Origin: DATNIC01 sp035604635
GTDB taxonomy: Bacteria; Vulcanimicrobiota; Vulcanimicrobiia; Vulcanimicrobiales; Vulcanimicrobiaceae
Reading direction: 5' to 3'
Assembly (NCBI GenBank): GCA_035604635.1
Contig: DATNIC010000227.1
Span: forward strand, 1 to 28,632
DNA length: 28,632 nt
Under the pieces are notes generated by a model. It was not told the origin of the DNA. It searched no databases and saw only the letters and a program-made list of their open reading frames with translations. Position 1 is the first letter of the stretch, and each line of letters opens with the position of its first letter. Below are positions 7,201 to 13,614 of this stretch, piece after piece. The position numbers and the translations under genes were made by a program.

Positions 7201-10170
7201 GCTCTGCGCGTAGACGCCGTACGAATCGGTTGATACCGTTTGAATCGTCCCGCTGTTGGTCACGGAAACGTTGCCCCCGCTCCCGCCGCCTCCACCGGAA
7301 CCGCCGAGCGCGACGGAGATCGATGCGGAGCCTTTCGCGCTCGTCGCCGACGCCGTGGCATCAGCCGCACCGCCTTCGCCGCCGCCGCCGCCGACGCTCT
7401 GCGCCTCGATCGCATGCGAACTCGCTCCGGTCGTCCCGACGAATCCGCTATTATTAACGGCTACGGACGAGCCGTTGCCGGCGGCGCCGCCGCTCCCGCC
7501 CATCGAAAAGCCGATCGCGACCGTCGGTTGAGCAGAAACCGACGTGGCTGATCCGGAGGCGGATCCACCGTCGCCGCCGCCGCCGCCGACGCTCTGCGCA
7601 AAAATGCCGCGGGCGTCGATGCCGCCTGCCGCGATGCCGCCGGAATTGCTGACCGAGACGGCGCCGCCGTTGCCGCCCGTCCCGCCCGTCCCACCGATAT
7701 TGACCGTCAACGAGACCGGACCCGAAGCAACACCGTTTGTAAATCCGCCGCTCCCGCCGCCGCCGCCGACGCTCTGCGCATAAACGCCCGCAGCACCGCC
7801 GCCGCTAACCGCGATATTCCCGGTGTTGGTGACGCCGACCGTCCCGGCGACGTTCCCCGTCCCGCCGCTGCCGCCGACGTTCACGGTGAGCGGAATCGCA
7901 ACTGCGCTTACTGCGAACCCACCGTTACCACCGCCGCCACCGATACTTTGCGCCAAGATGCCGTGCGCATCGAGGCCGGCCGTCGTGATCGTTTGAGTAT
8001 TGCCGACGGAGACACTTCCGCCTTTTCCACCCGGACCGCCGCCGCCGCCGACAGTAATAAGGCCGGTCGCTCCACCGCCATTGCCGCCGCCGCCGCCGAT
8101 GCTTTGCGCGAGGACGCCGTACGCCGTGTCGCCGCTCGTCGCGACCGTCCCATTATTAATAACAGTAACGGCCCCGCCGTCGCCGCCCGAGCCGCCTCCG
8201 CCGCCGATCGCTATCGCTCCGGCCGTCGTCGAACCGTTGCCGCCGCCCCCGCCGACGCTCTGGGCGAAGACTCCGTGCGCGCCGGTCCCGGTCGTTGTGA
8301 TCGTCCCCGAGTTCGTTAGGGTCACCGCTCCGCCGGGACTTGCCGCGCCGCCCCAGCCGCCGAGCGCGACAAGGCCGAGGCTGCTCCCGGCAGTCCCGCC
8401 GCCGCCGCCGACGCTCTGGGCGAAGACCCCGAGCGCACCCAGCCCGCTCGTCGTTATTTGCGCGGAATTCGTCAGGCTGACCGCGCTCGCGCTCCCGCCG
8501 GTCGTTCCGTTCCCGGCTTTGCCGAAAAGGCCCGAAAAATCGCCGCCGGCGCCCCCGCCGCCCCCGATGCTCTGCGCGACTATGCCGACCGCGAAGTCGC
8601 CGCTCGTCACGATCCTGCCGGACGCAACCACGGTCACGAGGTCGCCGTTCGCACCGGTCCCGCCGCTCCCGCCTACCCCGGCCGTATTGAACGTCGCGTT
8701 GCCGCCGAGCCCGCCCCCGCCGCCGACGCTCTCGGCAAGGATGCCGTACGCTTGCGTGCCGTTGGTGCTCAGCGTCCCCGTCGACGTTACGGTCACCTGG
8801 GCCGCGGCGCCGCCGTTTCCGCCGTTGCCCGCGCCTTGACCGACGGAAGCTGCGGAACTCGGCCCGCCGACGCCGCCGGTACCTCCGAGGCTCTGTGCCC
8901 AAATCGCGTATGCGTTGTTTCCGGCGGTCGTGACGGATCCGATATTATCAATAGCGACGGCGCTGGCGTTTCCGCCGGCACTGCCGGAGCTGCGTGGTTG
9001 CGCAACGAGTCCTAACGCCGTCCCGTTGTTGCCGGCCGTGCCGCCGATGCTTTGTGCGACCAGGCCTCCTGAACCCGACGCGCTGACGTTCCCGCTGTTT
9101 GAGATGATGACGCCGCCCGCGGCGCCGCCGGCTCCACCGACACCGTTGCAGTTGCCGGAACACAATCCGGACGAGCCGCCGGCGCCGCCGCTGCCGCCGA
9201 AGCTCTGCGCTGATATACCCGTCCCGGATGCTGCGATCGTCGCGCTGTTGGAGACCGCGATACTGCCCGCGCCGCCGCCCGCGCCGCCGACGCCGCCTGC
9301 GCCCGCGCCGCCGGTCGAGCCGCCGTTTCCGCCGCTCCCGCCGAGGCTCTGCGCTACGATTCCCGAACCCGACGCCGAGATCGCGCCGCTGTTCGAGATC
9401 GCTACGTTGCCCGATGCGCCGCCCGCCGCCGCCACGCCGCCGCAATTTCCGATCGCACACGTCCCCCAGCTGCCGCCGCTTCCGCCGCTGCCGCCCGTGC
9501 TTACAGCGTTGATCCCGGCGCCCGAAGCCGCAATCGCCGCCGTGTTGCTCACCGCGATGTTTGCAGCGGAGCCGCCCGTGCCGCCGTTACCGGCGGCAAA
9601 GGGATTGAGCGCGCTCGTCGATCCGCCGTTGCCGCCCGCGCCGCCGGTGGCGGTTGCAAACAATCCGGATGCGCCGGAGCCTGATGCTGATATCGAACCG
9701 TTGTTATTAATAGTAAGCGCACCGGCGTTGCCGCCGTTGCCGCCCGAAGAACCCGCGCCGCTGCCGGCTGCACCAGCACCGCCCGACGTGACGAGCGCGA
9801 TCCCGCCCGCTCCTTGCGTCGTGATCTTAACCGTCCCGTCGGCGCTAACGCTGAGCGCCGCGCCGTCGCCGGCGTTCTGGCTGGTCGTGATGCCGTTGGC
9901 ACCGGTCGAACCGACGCTGATGCCGGACGTCCCGGCTGCGGGGGTGATGGGTACGATCAAGCCTTGCGCGTTGACCGTCAGCGGCGTCGCTGTATTAAAG
10001 GAAATGCCGGCTGATTGATTGCCCGAGCAGATCGCGGTCGTGCCCGTTTGGGCGCAGGGGTCCGGCGCCGCATTTACCGCGGAAATTGCATTTAAGCAAA
10101 GTACGCACGCGAGGCAAACTGCTAATCCAGCTCGACCGAACACCCGGATCCCCCGACAACTCGACGGCAA
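1213..10170 (-). CDS. Giant glycine-rich autotransporter (type Va secretion) with C-terminal beta-barrel
   Basis: A single open frame of up to 2985 residues. The first possible start is TTG at 10170. A GTG at 10143 gives a tighter signal peptide (MFGRAGLAVCLACVLCLNAI..., cleavage near VNAA) and has a G-rich stretch five bases upstream, so it may be the true start. The passenger (about residues 260-2380) is a beta-helix-like array of about 34 units, each containing a GIFAQSVGGGGG-like block and a following NSGxIxTxG block. A non-repetitive linker follows (about 2380-2680). Residues about 2685-2985 form a typical autotransporter translocator domain, with alternating hydrophobic/aromatic strands and a terminal Phe (AAMRF) as the Bam-recognition residue. 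It should be exported by Sec, inserted in the outer membrane and displayed as a large adhesin or surface-layer fibre. Function is inferred from architecture; the target is unknown. Upstream lies a 94-base leader with small hairpins. Confidence 0.9.
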   Translation of the reverse strand: MPSSCRGIRVFGRAGLAVCLACVLCLNAISAVNAAPDPCAQTGTTAICSGNQSAGISFNTATPLTVNAQGLIVPITPAAGTSGISVGSTGANGITTSQNAGDGAALSVSADGTVKITTQGAGGIALVTSGGAGAAGSGAGSSGGNGGNAGALTINNNGSISASGSGASGLFATATGGAGGNGGSTSALNPFAAGNGGTGGSAANIAVSNTAAIAASGAGINAVSTGGSGGSGGSWGTCAIGNCGGVAAAGGASGNVAISNSGAISASGSGIVAQSLGGSGGNGGSTGGAGAGGVGGAGGGAGSIAVSNSATIAASGTGISAQSFGGSGGAGGSSGLCSGNCNGVGGAGGAAGGVIISNSGNVSASGSGGLVAQSIGGTAGNNGTALGLVAQPRSSGSAGGNASAVAIDNIGSVTTAGNNAYAIWAQSLGGTGGVGGPSSAASVGQGAGNGGNGGAAAQVTVTSTGTLSTNGTQAYGILAESVGGGGGLGGNATFNTAGVGGSGGTGANGDLVTVVASGRIVTSGDFAVGIVAQSIGGGGGAGGDFSGLFGKAGNGTTGGSASAVSLTNSAQITTSGLGALGVFAQSVGGGGGTAGSSLGLVALGGWGGAASPGGAVTLTNSGTITTTGTGAHGVFAQSVGGGGGNGSTTAGAIAIGGGGGSGGDGGAVTVINNGTVATSGDTAYGVLAQSIGGGGGNGGGATGLITVGGGGGPGGKGGSVSVGNTQTITTAGLDAHGILAQSIGGGGGNGGFAVSAVAIPLTVNVGGSGGTGNVAGTVGVTNTGNIAVSGGGAAGVYAQSVGGGGGSGGFTNGVASGPVSLTVNIGGTGGTGGNGGAVSVSNSGGIAAGGIDARGIFAQSVGGGGGDGGSASGSATSVSAQPTVAIGFSMGGSGGAAGNGSSVAVNNSGFVGTTGASSHAIEAQSVGGGGGEGGAADATASATSAKGSASISVALGGSGGGGGSGGNVSVTNSGTIQTVSTDSYGVYAQSVGGGGGEGAAGSASSSSGGASQKFNISLAAGVGGGGGAAGNGGAVSVGNNGAISTAGDRSLGIFASSVGGGGGNASGGEAASSGQISASIGVGGTGGSAGNGGPVTVTNGAGASIATTGNDAHAIFAQSVGGGGGNAGDGSGSAQATKLDKNIGIGLAFGGNGGTGGSGGAVNVTNNAAIATGGVTSYGIYAQSVGGGGGSGGAGQTSATGGVVNLGASFGGKGGGACTGGNGAPIVIGGGISIGIGPGGLPIVVVGGGTSGPVTCTNDAGTVAVNNNGSIQTSGNGSLGIFAQSIGGGGGNGGAGGSTAQAGTTSNTKTVSLIATFGGSGGMAGNGQAVAIGNNGSIQTAGAGATAIVGRSVGGGGGSGGGTEGDSSAQFSFNVGLGGNGAGGGDGGAVAITNSGQIVTQGDNALGIVAQSVGGGGGSADAGTSQSVSTKPKGNTSTGTPTGSNGNDISLTGSFTMGGSGGASGAGNAVTVTNTGSITTGGANSVAIFAESVGGGGGSGGGAQTTAQNGTFSLGLAFGGNGGAAGAGGTVTVTNSGTIATAGNGSFGIFAQSVGGGGGSGGGADASAASNATAKFSAGGGLAVGGGGGSAGDGGAVTIGNSAGSITTQGDVASAIYAESVGGGGGSGSSGAANATSGQNPATKSFTATVAMGGNAGTSGNGGTVAVTNGAKIVTAGTYSHGIFAQSVGGGGGNLVAMGGSATSGSGNGTFNASFSMGGAGGGGGTGGAVGVNNSGSIQTSGDQSWGIIAQSVGGGGGAGGAGSGSAQSSNSSSSGSSSNSSQQNTATTVSASFGMGGAGGTSGAGGGVTVANGGSIATTGFQAGGIFAESIGGGGGMGGAGSGSSNNSTDKFNVGGGLGGGGGSAGDGGTVTVANAGGTISTQGDEANAIFAQSVGGGGGAGGTGSGNIGSSPNGMQQSYSVSAGIGGNGGSNGNGGAVNVTNASTISTAGNSAAGIIAQSVGGGGGAATALGGNANSSASGGKYNVSFSMGGSGGSAGNGGTVAVNNSGSIKTLGNDAYGIYAESVGGGGGYGGGGESSVQGQNSITVAVGGQSGAGGSGGTVNVTNSGSIDTSGYAAHGVFAQSIGGGGGEAGAGAANASGNVAVGAGIGGSSGGSGNGGTVAITNNGSVTTRGADAYGIFAQSVGGGGGDGGAGGGGATGKNNIGISVGGAAGSTGNGGPVTVAQNGNVTTLGDRSYGVFAQSIGGGGGVGGAGGSPTGLVAVGLSGGGGGNGGNVNVNVSGNITTSGAGAHGVFAQSVGGGGGVGGDVSGKTFSLGLTLGGGAAGNGGNLTLTTSGTITTKGQNADGIFAQSVGGSGGVGGTATNGLAITGSNGGSGTSGSITVNHTGSIITSGAGSFGIFAQSAATNGAGNLTVTVSGGTIEGGSGSGAGIVLDGGATNTITVSNNATVKALSGLALHSSNGSNLSDNFGTVIGNVTLGTGASIASGDTRSTPSDQRSLLSATQAATPTNVFLNETSGTFVSGTIANLSGAPSLLQNNGVLTPGGQYVPVTTALNGNFVQSATGTYAIDLDLGGRPSDLVNATGSAIIAGGVLPTLLYLQPKQPPTTIFNAAAGMTNNGVTTINSIAIDYGLSFTPTSMAVAVTGVHFAVPGLTADQMAIGRHFNDIWNSGGVGGLGYTMAYFGNFRGPLGPYAVAMNRISPEPYIAPLTATATSNIGFADSLMSCRQFSEVDFDLDETNCRWGRFTTGASSLAASSTSLGFNQTYNGLEFGRQIGTAPHTFFGYGFGYRNTQTQTSDISATSGNGGQGGVVLKRENGPLLLGAGISASYDGLSTTRYVNIPTTFVTPQVVTAQSGSSVVTVDTRLRAAFTANLSPWYVKPMVDVDLMYVGMPSFSETGAGPLNLNVQAMNQFVAAGTPKVEFADSFRRHDGSILRPYAQAGATFFSTTAWSVTSEWAGTPPGVSPLTVTSKLPSIIGKLALGFEMQLPKRLNVKFEFDRQFGQGYLDDAAWIKAAMRF
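3050..9365 (-). repeat. Passenger repeat array in the autotransporter (~34 units of about 180 bp)
   Basis: On the plus strand a block reading roughly GCCGCCGACGCTCTGCGCGA recurs through this interval and encodes, on the minus strand, the Ala-Gln-Ser-Val/Ile-Gly-Gly-Gly-Gly-Gly motif. I counted 34 clear copies by eye plus one degenerate copy at the 3' end near 3060. Spacing is often exactly 180 bp (copies beginning near 3548, 3728, 3908 and 4088), or 60 residues. It varies from about 165 to 300 bp where units carry insertions. The outer copies (for example near 9060, 9200 and 9350) are more divergent, with GGSGG or GGTAG replacing the five-glycine run. The array is in frame throughout, with no stop codon. 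Confidence 0.9.
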
Positions 10171-10264
10171 CGGGCGCGGGCTAGCCCCTCGTCCGCCAGG
10201 TCGGCAAGCTTCTTAGGGAAACCCCTCGGTGCCTTGCGATTGCACCAAGGAATACGGGCCCCGG
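10171..10264 (-). other. Leader/intergenic segment with two small hairpins
   Basis: This gap lies between the stop of the substrate-binding protein gene and the first possible start of the autotransporter gene, both on the minus strand. It contains an inverted repeat GGTGC/GCACC (10228-10232 with 10242-10246, nine-base loop) followed on the minus strand by GGGG-TTT-CCC (10216-10225). There is no T-tract after either stem, so a canonical intrinsic terminator is not supported. I could not match it to a known riboswitch. If the autotransporter starts at the GTG at 10143, the leader is 27 bases longer. Confidence 0.35.
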
Positions 10265-11308
10265 TTATTTTGTTTGGTACCTACCCAGCTGCTGGACTGC
10301 TTGGGATGCGAACGACGGCTGGACGGCCTGCTCGGCACGTACAGAGCCGTGAATGAACCTCGCCTCCCGAAACATCTCGAGATCTTCACGCATCGAACCG
10401 ACGTTGAGCGCTCCGTTCGGGTCGGTTCCGTAGGGGACGCTCGCGCGGATGACCGCCGGGTCCTTGATCGGCGTCGCGTCCGTAAGAATCTTGATGATTG
10501 CGTCCGCGTTGGGGCCGCTGAACTTGCCGCCCGAGAGCGCGTCGTTATAAAAGCGCGATGCGCGCAGGAAAGCGCGCATGAACTTGCTCGCAACGTCCTT
10601 CCGATTCTTGATGAAGTCGGCCGAATACATGACGACGACGATCTCTTGGTTCAAGTAGAACGCATCGTTCGAGACGACGCGCTCGGCGACTCCGCTGAGC
10701 GCGATTTGCGTCGCTCCGGGTTCGGGCATGAACGACGCATCGACGGTGCGATCGCGCAGCGCCGCCAGGTGTTCGGAATACTTCAGTACGAGCGGCTTGA
10801 TGTCGGCGTAGGTCAGCCCGTTCTTCTTCAGGAGGACGATCAGGGTTGCCCAAGACGCCGTCCCGGGGGCGATGATCGCGATCCGCATCCCCTTGAGGTC
10901 CTTAGGCGACTTGTACCGGCCGCTCTTGACCAGATCGCTGCGGACCAGGAGCGCTAGGAAGCCGTAGCCCGGCGGGTCGCGCCCGAGATCGGCGACGATT
11001 CGCATCCCGTTGCCGCGCGCAACTTCGTTGTAAAACGTCGCCGACGGCGATGCGCCGCTGACGTCGAGCTGGCCCGTGGCAAGCGGGGCGACCTGATTGA
11101 TCGACGAGTCGAAGGGCAGCAGGTCGACCCTGAGCCCCTCTGTTTCGAAGAAACCCATCCGGTCGGCGATAAAAAAGATCGTGTTTCCCGCGCCCAGCGG
11201 ATTGTAGCCCACGCGGACGAGCGGCATGTCCGCGGCGCGCACGGGCGACCAGCTCGCGGCGAGCAAGGCAAAGAGCGCAACAAGGCAAGCGACTCGAGCG
11301 ACTCTCAT
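10265..11308 (-). CDS. ABC transporter substrate-binding protein, NMT1/SsuA-like (solitary)
   Basis: A 347-residue exported solute-binding protein. The ATG at 11308 is chosen because it begins a canonical signal peptide (MRVARVACLVALFALLAASW, cleavage after VRA); the frame stays open further upstream but only as antisense to the neighbouring gene. Mature sequence starts with a VRVGYNPLGAGN strand, then the family's IADRMGFFETEGLRVDLL block and an LATGQLDVSGASPSA pocket segment. The C-terminal lobe holds QEIVVVMYSADFIKNRKDVA and a long helical tail. This matches the NMT1/THI5/SsuA-like family (PF09084/PF13379), which binds taurine, sulfonates, pyrimidine precursors, aromatic acids and similar ligands. 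No ATPase or permease gene adjoins it, so it may feed the importer at 25152-26791 or one elsewhere. It is divergent from the isocitrate lyase-like gene across 60 bases. Confidence 0.85.
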   Translation of the reverse strand: MRVARVACLVALFALLAASWSPVRAADMPLVRVGYNPLGAGNTIFFIADRMGFFETEGLRVDLLPFDSSINQVAPLATGQLDVSGASPSATFYNEVARGNGMRIVADLGRDPPGYGFLALLVRSDLVKSGRYKSPKDLKGMRIAIIAPGTASWATLIVLLKKNGLTYADIKPLVLKYSEHLAALRDRTVDASFMPEPGATQIALSGVAERVVSNDAFYLNQEIVVVMYSADFIKNRKDVASKFMRAFLRASRFYNDALSGGKFSGPNADAIIKILTDATPIKDPAVIRASVPYGTDPNGALNVGSMREDLEMFREARFIHGSVRAEQAVQPSFASQAVQQLGRYQTK

Positions 11309-11368
11309 CGGGCGTTGACGTTTTGCGGCAACGAAGGGATGACCTCGTTTGCGGGGGACCTTATCACG

Positions 11369-12199
11369 ATGAACCAGGGTGAAAAAGCGGCGGCGCTGCG
11401 CGAACTTCACCATCGCAGCGAACCGCTCGTCTTCGTCAACGCTTGGGACGCCGCGAGCGCCCGCATCGTCGAGTCGCTCGGATTTCCGGCCGTCGCGACG
11501 TCGAGTGGCGGGATCGCGTTCTCGGCAGGCTTTCCCGACGGAGAGCGCATCACCAGGGAAACGATGCTCGAACGCGTTGCCGCGATCGCCGGCTCCGTCT
11601 CGCTCCCGGTAACGGCCGACCTCGAAGGCGGATACGGCTCCGAAATCGATGATGCGATCGCGACGGCCCGCGGCGCGATCGAAGCCGGAGCAGTCGGGCT
11701 CAATTTCGAGGATGCCTCCCACGATCCGGGTCGCCCGCTCATCGACGTTGCGACTGCGTCCGAGCGGATCAAGGCGATTCGCCGCACCGCCGATGCAATC
11801 GGCGTCCCGCTCGTCATCAACGCGCGAACCGATGTCTATCACGAGGAAGCGGGGACGGCCCAATCGCGCTTTCGCGAAGCGACCGAACGCGCCGAAGCCT
11901 ACGCGGCTGCCGGGGCCGACTCGATCTTCGTCCCATTCGTCACCGATGCGGAGACGATCGGAAAACTTGCGGCGGCGATCGAGCTGCCCCTCAACATCCT
12001 GGCCGGCGCAAAGACGCCCGACGTGGCGACGCTTGCGCGGCTGGGCGTCAAACGCATCAGCACCGGATCGAGCCCGGCCGCCTACGCGCTTGCGATGTTC
12101 CGCGCCGCTGCGCTCGAGGTGCGCGATCGCGGCACCTTCGGCTTCGCGGCGCAGCGCATCGCGCCGGCCGAGCTCAACGCGCTCTTCGCGGGCCGCTAA
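11369..12199 (+). CDS. Isocitrate lyase/phosphoenolpyruvate mutase superfamily enzyme
   Basis: A 276-residue TIM-barrel enzyme. The start at 11369 is supported by a GGGGGA element about ten bases upstream; an ATG 54 bases earlier would add a tail without homology-like features. Superfamily signatures are present: NAWDAASA (24-31), the mobile-loop region SSGGIAFSAGFPDGE (about 46-60), the metal-binding stretch TADLEGGYG (82-90, with Asp84 and Glu86), NFEDASHD (112-119, with Glu114-Asp115) and NARTD (151-155). The KKCGH motif of true isocitrate lyase is absent. It therefore belongs to the PEP mutase/methylisocitrate lyase/oxaloacetate hydrolase side (PF13714). Members make or break C-C or C-P bonds next to a carboxylate; the actual substrate is not predictable here. 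Its stop codon directly abuts that of the convergent SDR gene. Confidence 0.85.
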   Translation: MNQGEKAAALRELHHRSEPLVFVNAWDAASARIVESLGFPAVATSSGGIAFSAGFPDGERITRETMLERVAAIAGSVSLPVTADLEGGYGSEIDDAIATARGAIEAGAVGLNFEDASHDPGRPLIDVATASERIKAIRRTADAIGVPLVINARTDVYHEEAGTAQSRFREATERAEAYAAAGADSIFVPFVTDAETIGKLAAAIELPLNILAGAKTPDVATLARLGVKRISTGSSPAAYALAMFRAAALEVRDRGTFGFAAQRIAPAELNALFAGR

Positions 12200-12973
12200 T
12201 CAATGGAGGACGGATCCTCCGTCGACCAAGAGCGTCTGTCCGGTGATGAAGTCGCTCTCGGCCGAGGCAAGAAAGACGAGCGCTCCGGTAATGTCCTCGG
12301 GAACTTCTTCTCGCTTGAAGCACCGGCTGTTCACCGTCCCGGTGCTGTGCAGGGCGCCGTACTCTCCTTGCTTGCCGTACATGCGCCGGACGTTTTCGCT
12401 CATCGTCAGCCCCGGCGCGATGCAATTGACGCAGATCCGGTCTTCACCCAGCTCGCGCGCCATGACCCGCGTCATGGCGACGACCGCTCCTTTCGAAGCG
12501 ACGTAGTGCATGAGGTGCGTCGTCCCTTTGAAGAGCGTACCGGAAGCGATGTTAACGATCTTGCCGTACTTTTGACGGCGCATCGCCGGAACGACCGCCT
12601 TTACGCATTCGAACGGTCCGCGCGTGTTGACGGCCATGACGCGATCCCACTCCTCCGATTGGATCTCCGTGAACGGCTGCAGCTTGAGCGTGCCGAAAAG
12701 CGCTGCGTTGTTCACTAGGACGTGGACGCCGCCGTACCGGCGCTCCGTTTGTTGGACCATCTCGGCAACCGCGCGCGCATCCGTGACGTCGGCAACGCAG
12801 GCGGCAGCCTCGCCGCCGCCGGCCTCGATCTCGCGCGCCACCTCGTCCGCCGGCTGAACGTCGCAGAGCATCAAGCGGGCACCCTCCGCGGCCAAGGCCC
12901 GCGCGTACGCAGCGCCGATTCCTTGCGCCGCACCCGTGACGATCGTGACTTTCCCCGCCAATCTTCCGCTCAT
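12200..12973 (-). CDS. Short-chain dehydrogenase/reductase (classical SDR)
   Basis: A 257-residue NAD(P)-dependent oxidoreductase of normal classical SDR length. The Rossmann glycine motif TGAAQGIG is at 13-20. Asp38 at the end of the second strand (MLCDVQ) suggests NAD(H) preference. The structural NNAA motif is at 88-91. The catalytic triad is Ser144 (NIAS), Tyr157 and Lys161 (YVASK), with the expected 13-residue Ser-Tyr spacing, and PG at 187-188 follows. The C-terminus FLASAESDFITGQTLLVDGG is the standard SDR ending. The ATG at 12973 has a GGGAG element upstream. It is convergent with the isocitrate lyase-like gene, with no bases between the stops, and divergent from a membrane protein gene. 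Substrate unknown; a 3-hydroxyacyl or cyclic alcohol is common for such proteins. Confidence 0.9.
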   Translation of the reverse strand: MSGRLAGKVTIVTGAAQGIGAAYARALAAEGARLMLCDVQPADEVAREIEAGGGEAAACVADVTDARAVAEMVQQTERRYGGVHVLVNNAALFGTLKLQPFTEIQSEEWDRVMAVNTRGPFECVKAVVPAMRRQKYGKIVNIASGTLFKGTTHLMHYVASKGAVVAMTRVMARELGEDRICVNCIAPGLTMSENVRRMYGKQGEYGALHSTGTVNSRCFKREEVPEDITGALVFLASAESDFITGQTLLVDGGSVLH

Positions 12974-13022
12974 TCGTCCGCTCTCCCGAGGACTTCACAC
13001 AACGATTTAAAAGCAACTCGAC

Positions 13023-13565
13023 GTGCCGCTGCATCGCCAAGTCACGTGGTGGGCGCTCGCGTTTCCGGTCGTGATGATCGTCGCGCTCGCGATCCACAGC
13101 TTGTATCTCCTCAACTGGATTCACGTCCTTTCGGGCGCGCTCTGGACAGGCGCCGACCTCTTTCTCGGCTTTATCCTCGGGCCCACGCTGCGGCGCCTCG
13201 ATCTGCCGCAGAGGGCCGCCGTCGTCGGCTACCTCGTCCCAAAGACGCTTCTGTACTTCCCGATGGTCTCGTTGACGGCCGGAACCGCGGGCTGGTATCT
13301 TGCGGCGTGGCTCGGAATGCTCAACCGTTCGCATCCGCAGTTTCCTTGGGTCGTTGCGGCACTAATCTTAGTCACGCTATTGACGGTTCAGGGACTATTC
13401 GTCATCCTGCCAAATAGCGTGCGCATTTGGCTCGAGCTCCAGCGCCCGTCACCCGACCGCGAACGAATCGTTCGCATTAACCGCGTTAACATTATCCTGG
13501 CCGGCGTACAGGGAGTCATGCAGATCGCGATCATCGTCGTGATGGCACACTTTGTCCTGGTTTAG
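13023..13565 (+). CDS. Small multi-pass membrane protein, possibly DUF2269/CopD-like
   Basis: A 180-residue hydrophobic protein beginning with GTG at 13023. I see about five membrane segments: two in residues 8-55, then about 65-95, 105-130 and 157-180. The second helix has a conserved-looking NWIHVLSGALWTGADLF stretch, whose His and Trp-x-Gly resemble the haem- or metal-linked helices of CopD/DUF2269-type membrane proteins. That resemblance is loose, and I would not assign a function. The gene is divergent from the SDR gene (49 bases). Its 3' end overlaps the longest reading of the downstream hydrolase gene by 14 bases, or precedes that gene's preferred start by 49 bases. No strong ribosome site is visible, so an ATG at 13074 (18th codon) remains an alternative start. 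Confidence 0.6.
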   Translation: MPLHRQVTWWALAFPVVMIVALAIHSLYLLNWIHVLSGALWTGADLFLGFILGPTLRRLDLPQRAAVVGYLVPKTLLYFPMVSLTAGTAGWYLAAWLGMLNRSHPQFPWVVAALILVTLLTVQGLFVILPNSVRIWLELQRPSPDRERIVRINRVNIILAGVQGVMQIAIIVVMAHFVLV

Positions 13566-13614
13566 AGAATTTGCCGAAAGGGTTCGCAAGCCGCGTCCCG
13601 GGAACTCCGACGCC

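Noticed and set aside
3050..9365. CRISPR-like regular spacing of a repeated block
   Set aside because: The repeated block is in frame, codes for a conserved protein motif and is flanked by related rather than unique spacers. It is a protein repeat array.
8915..10018. Long plus-strand open frame rich in Pro and Ala opposite the autotransporter gene
   Set aside because: It is the antisense reading of Gly-rich codons (GGC/GGN read as Pro/Ala codons). It has no ribosome site and no domain, and the opposite strand encodes a coherent signal peptide plus repeats. The same applies to the similar frames at 3122-3940, 5351-6157 and 8000-8839.
10216..10246. Possible intrinsic terminator after the binding-protein gene
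   Set aside because: Stems are short (3-5 pairs) and there is no downstream T-tract on the minus strand, so it is reported only as an unassigned leader segment.
11315..11343. Possible sigma-70 promoter: TTGACG followed after 17 bases by GATGAC
   Set aside because: The -10 element is a poor match, and the GC-rich context yields such -35-like matches by chance. There is no other support.
11309..11863. N-terminal extension of the substrate-binding protein frame at 10265
   Set aside because: It is antisense to the isocitrate lyase-like gene, and the true signal peptide begins at the ATG at 11308.
11369..12199. True isocitrate lyase (aceA)
   Set aside because: At 276 residues the protein is too short, and the KKCGH active-site motif is missing. 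Only superfamily membership is supported.
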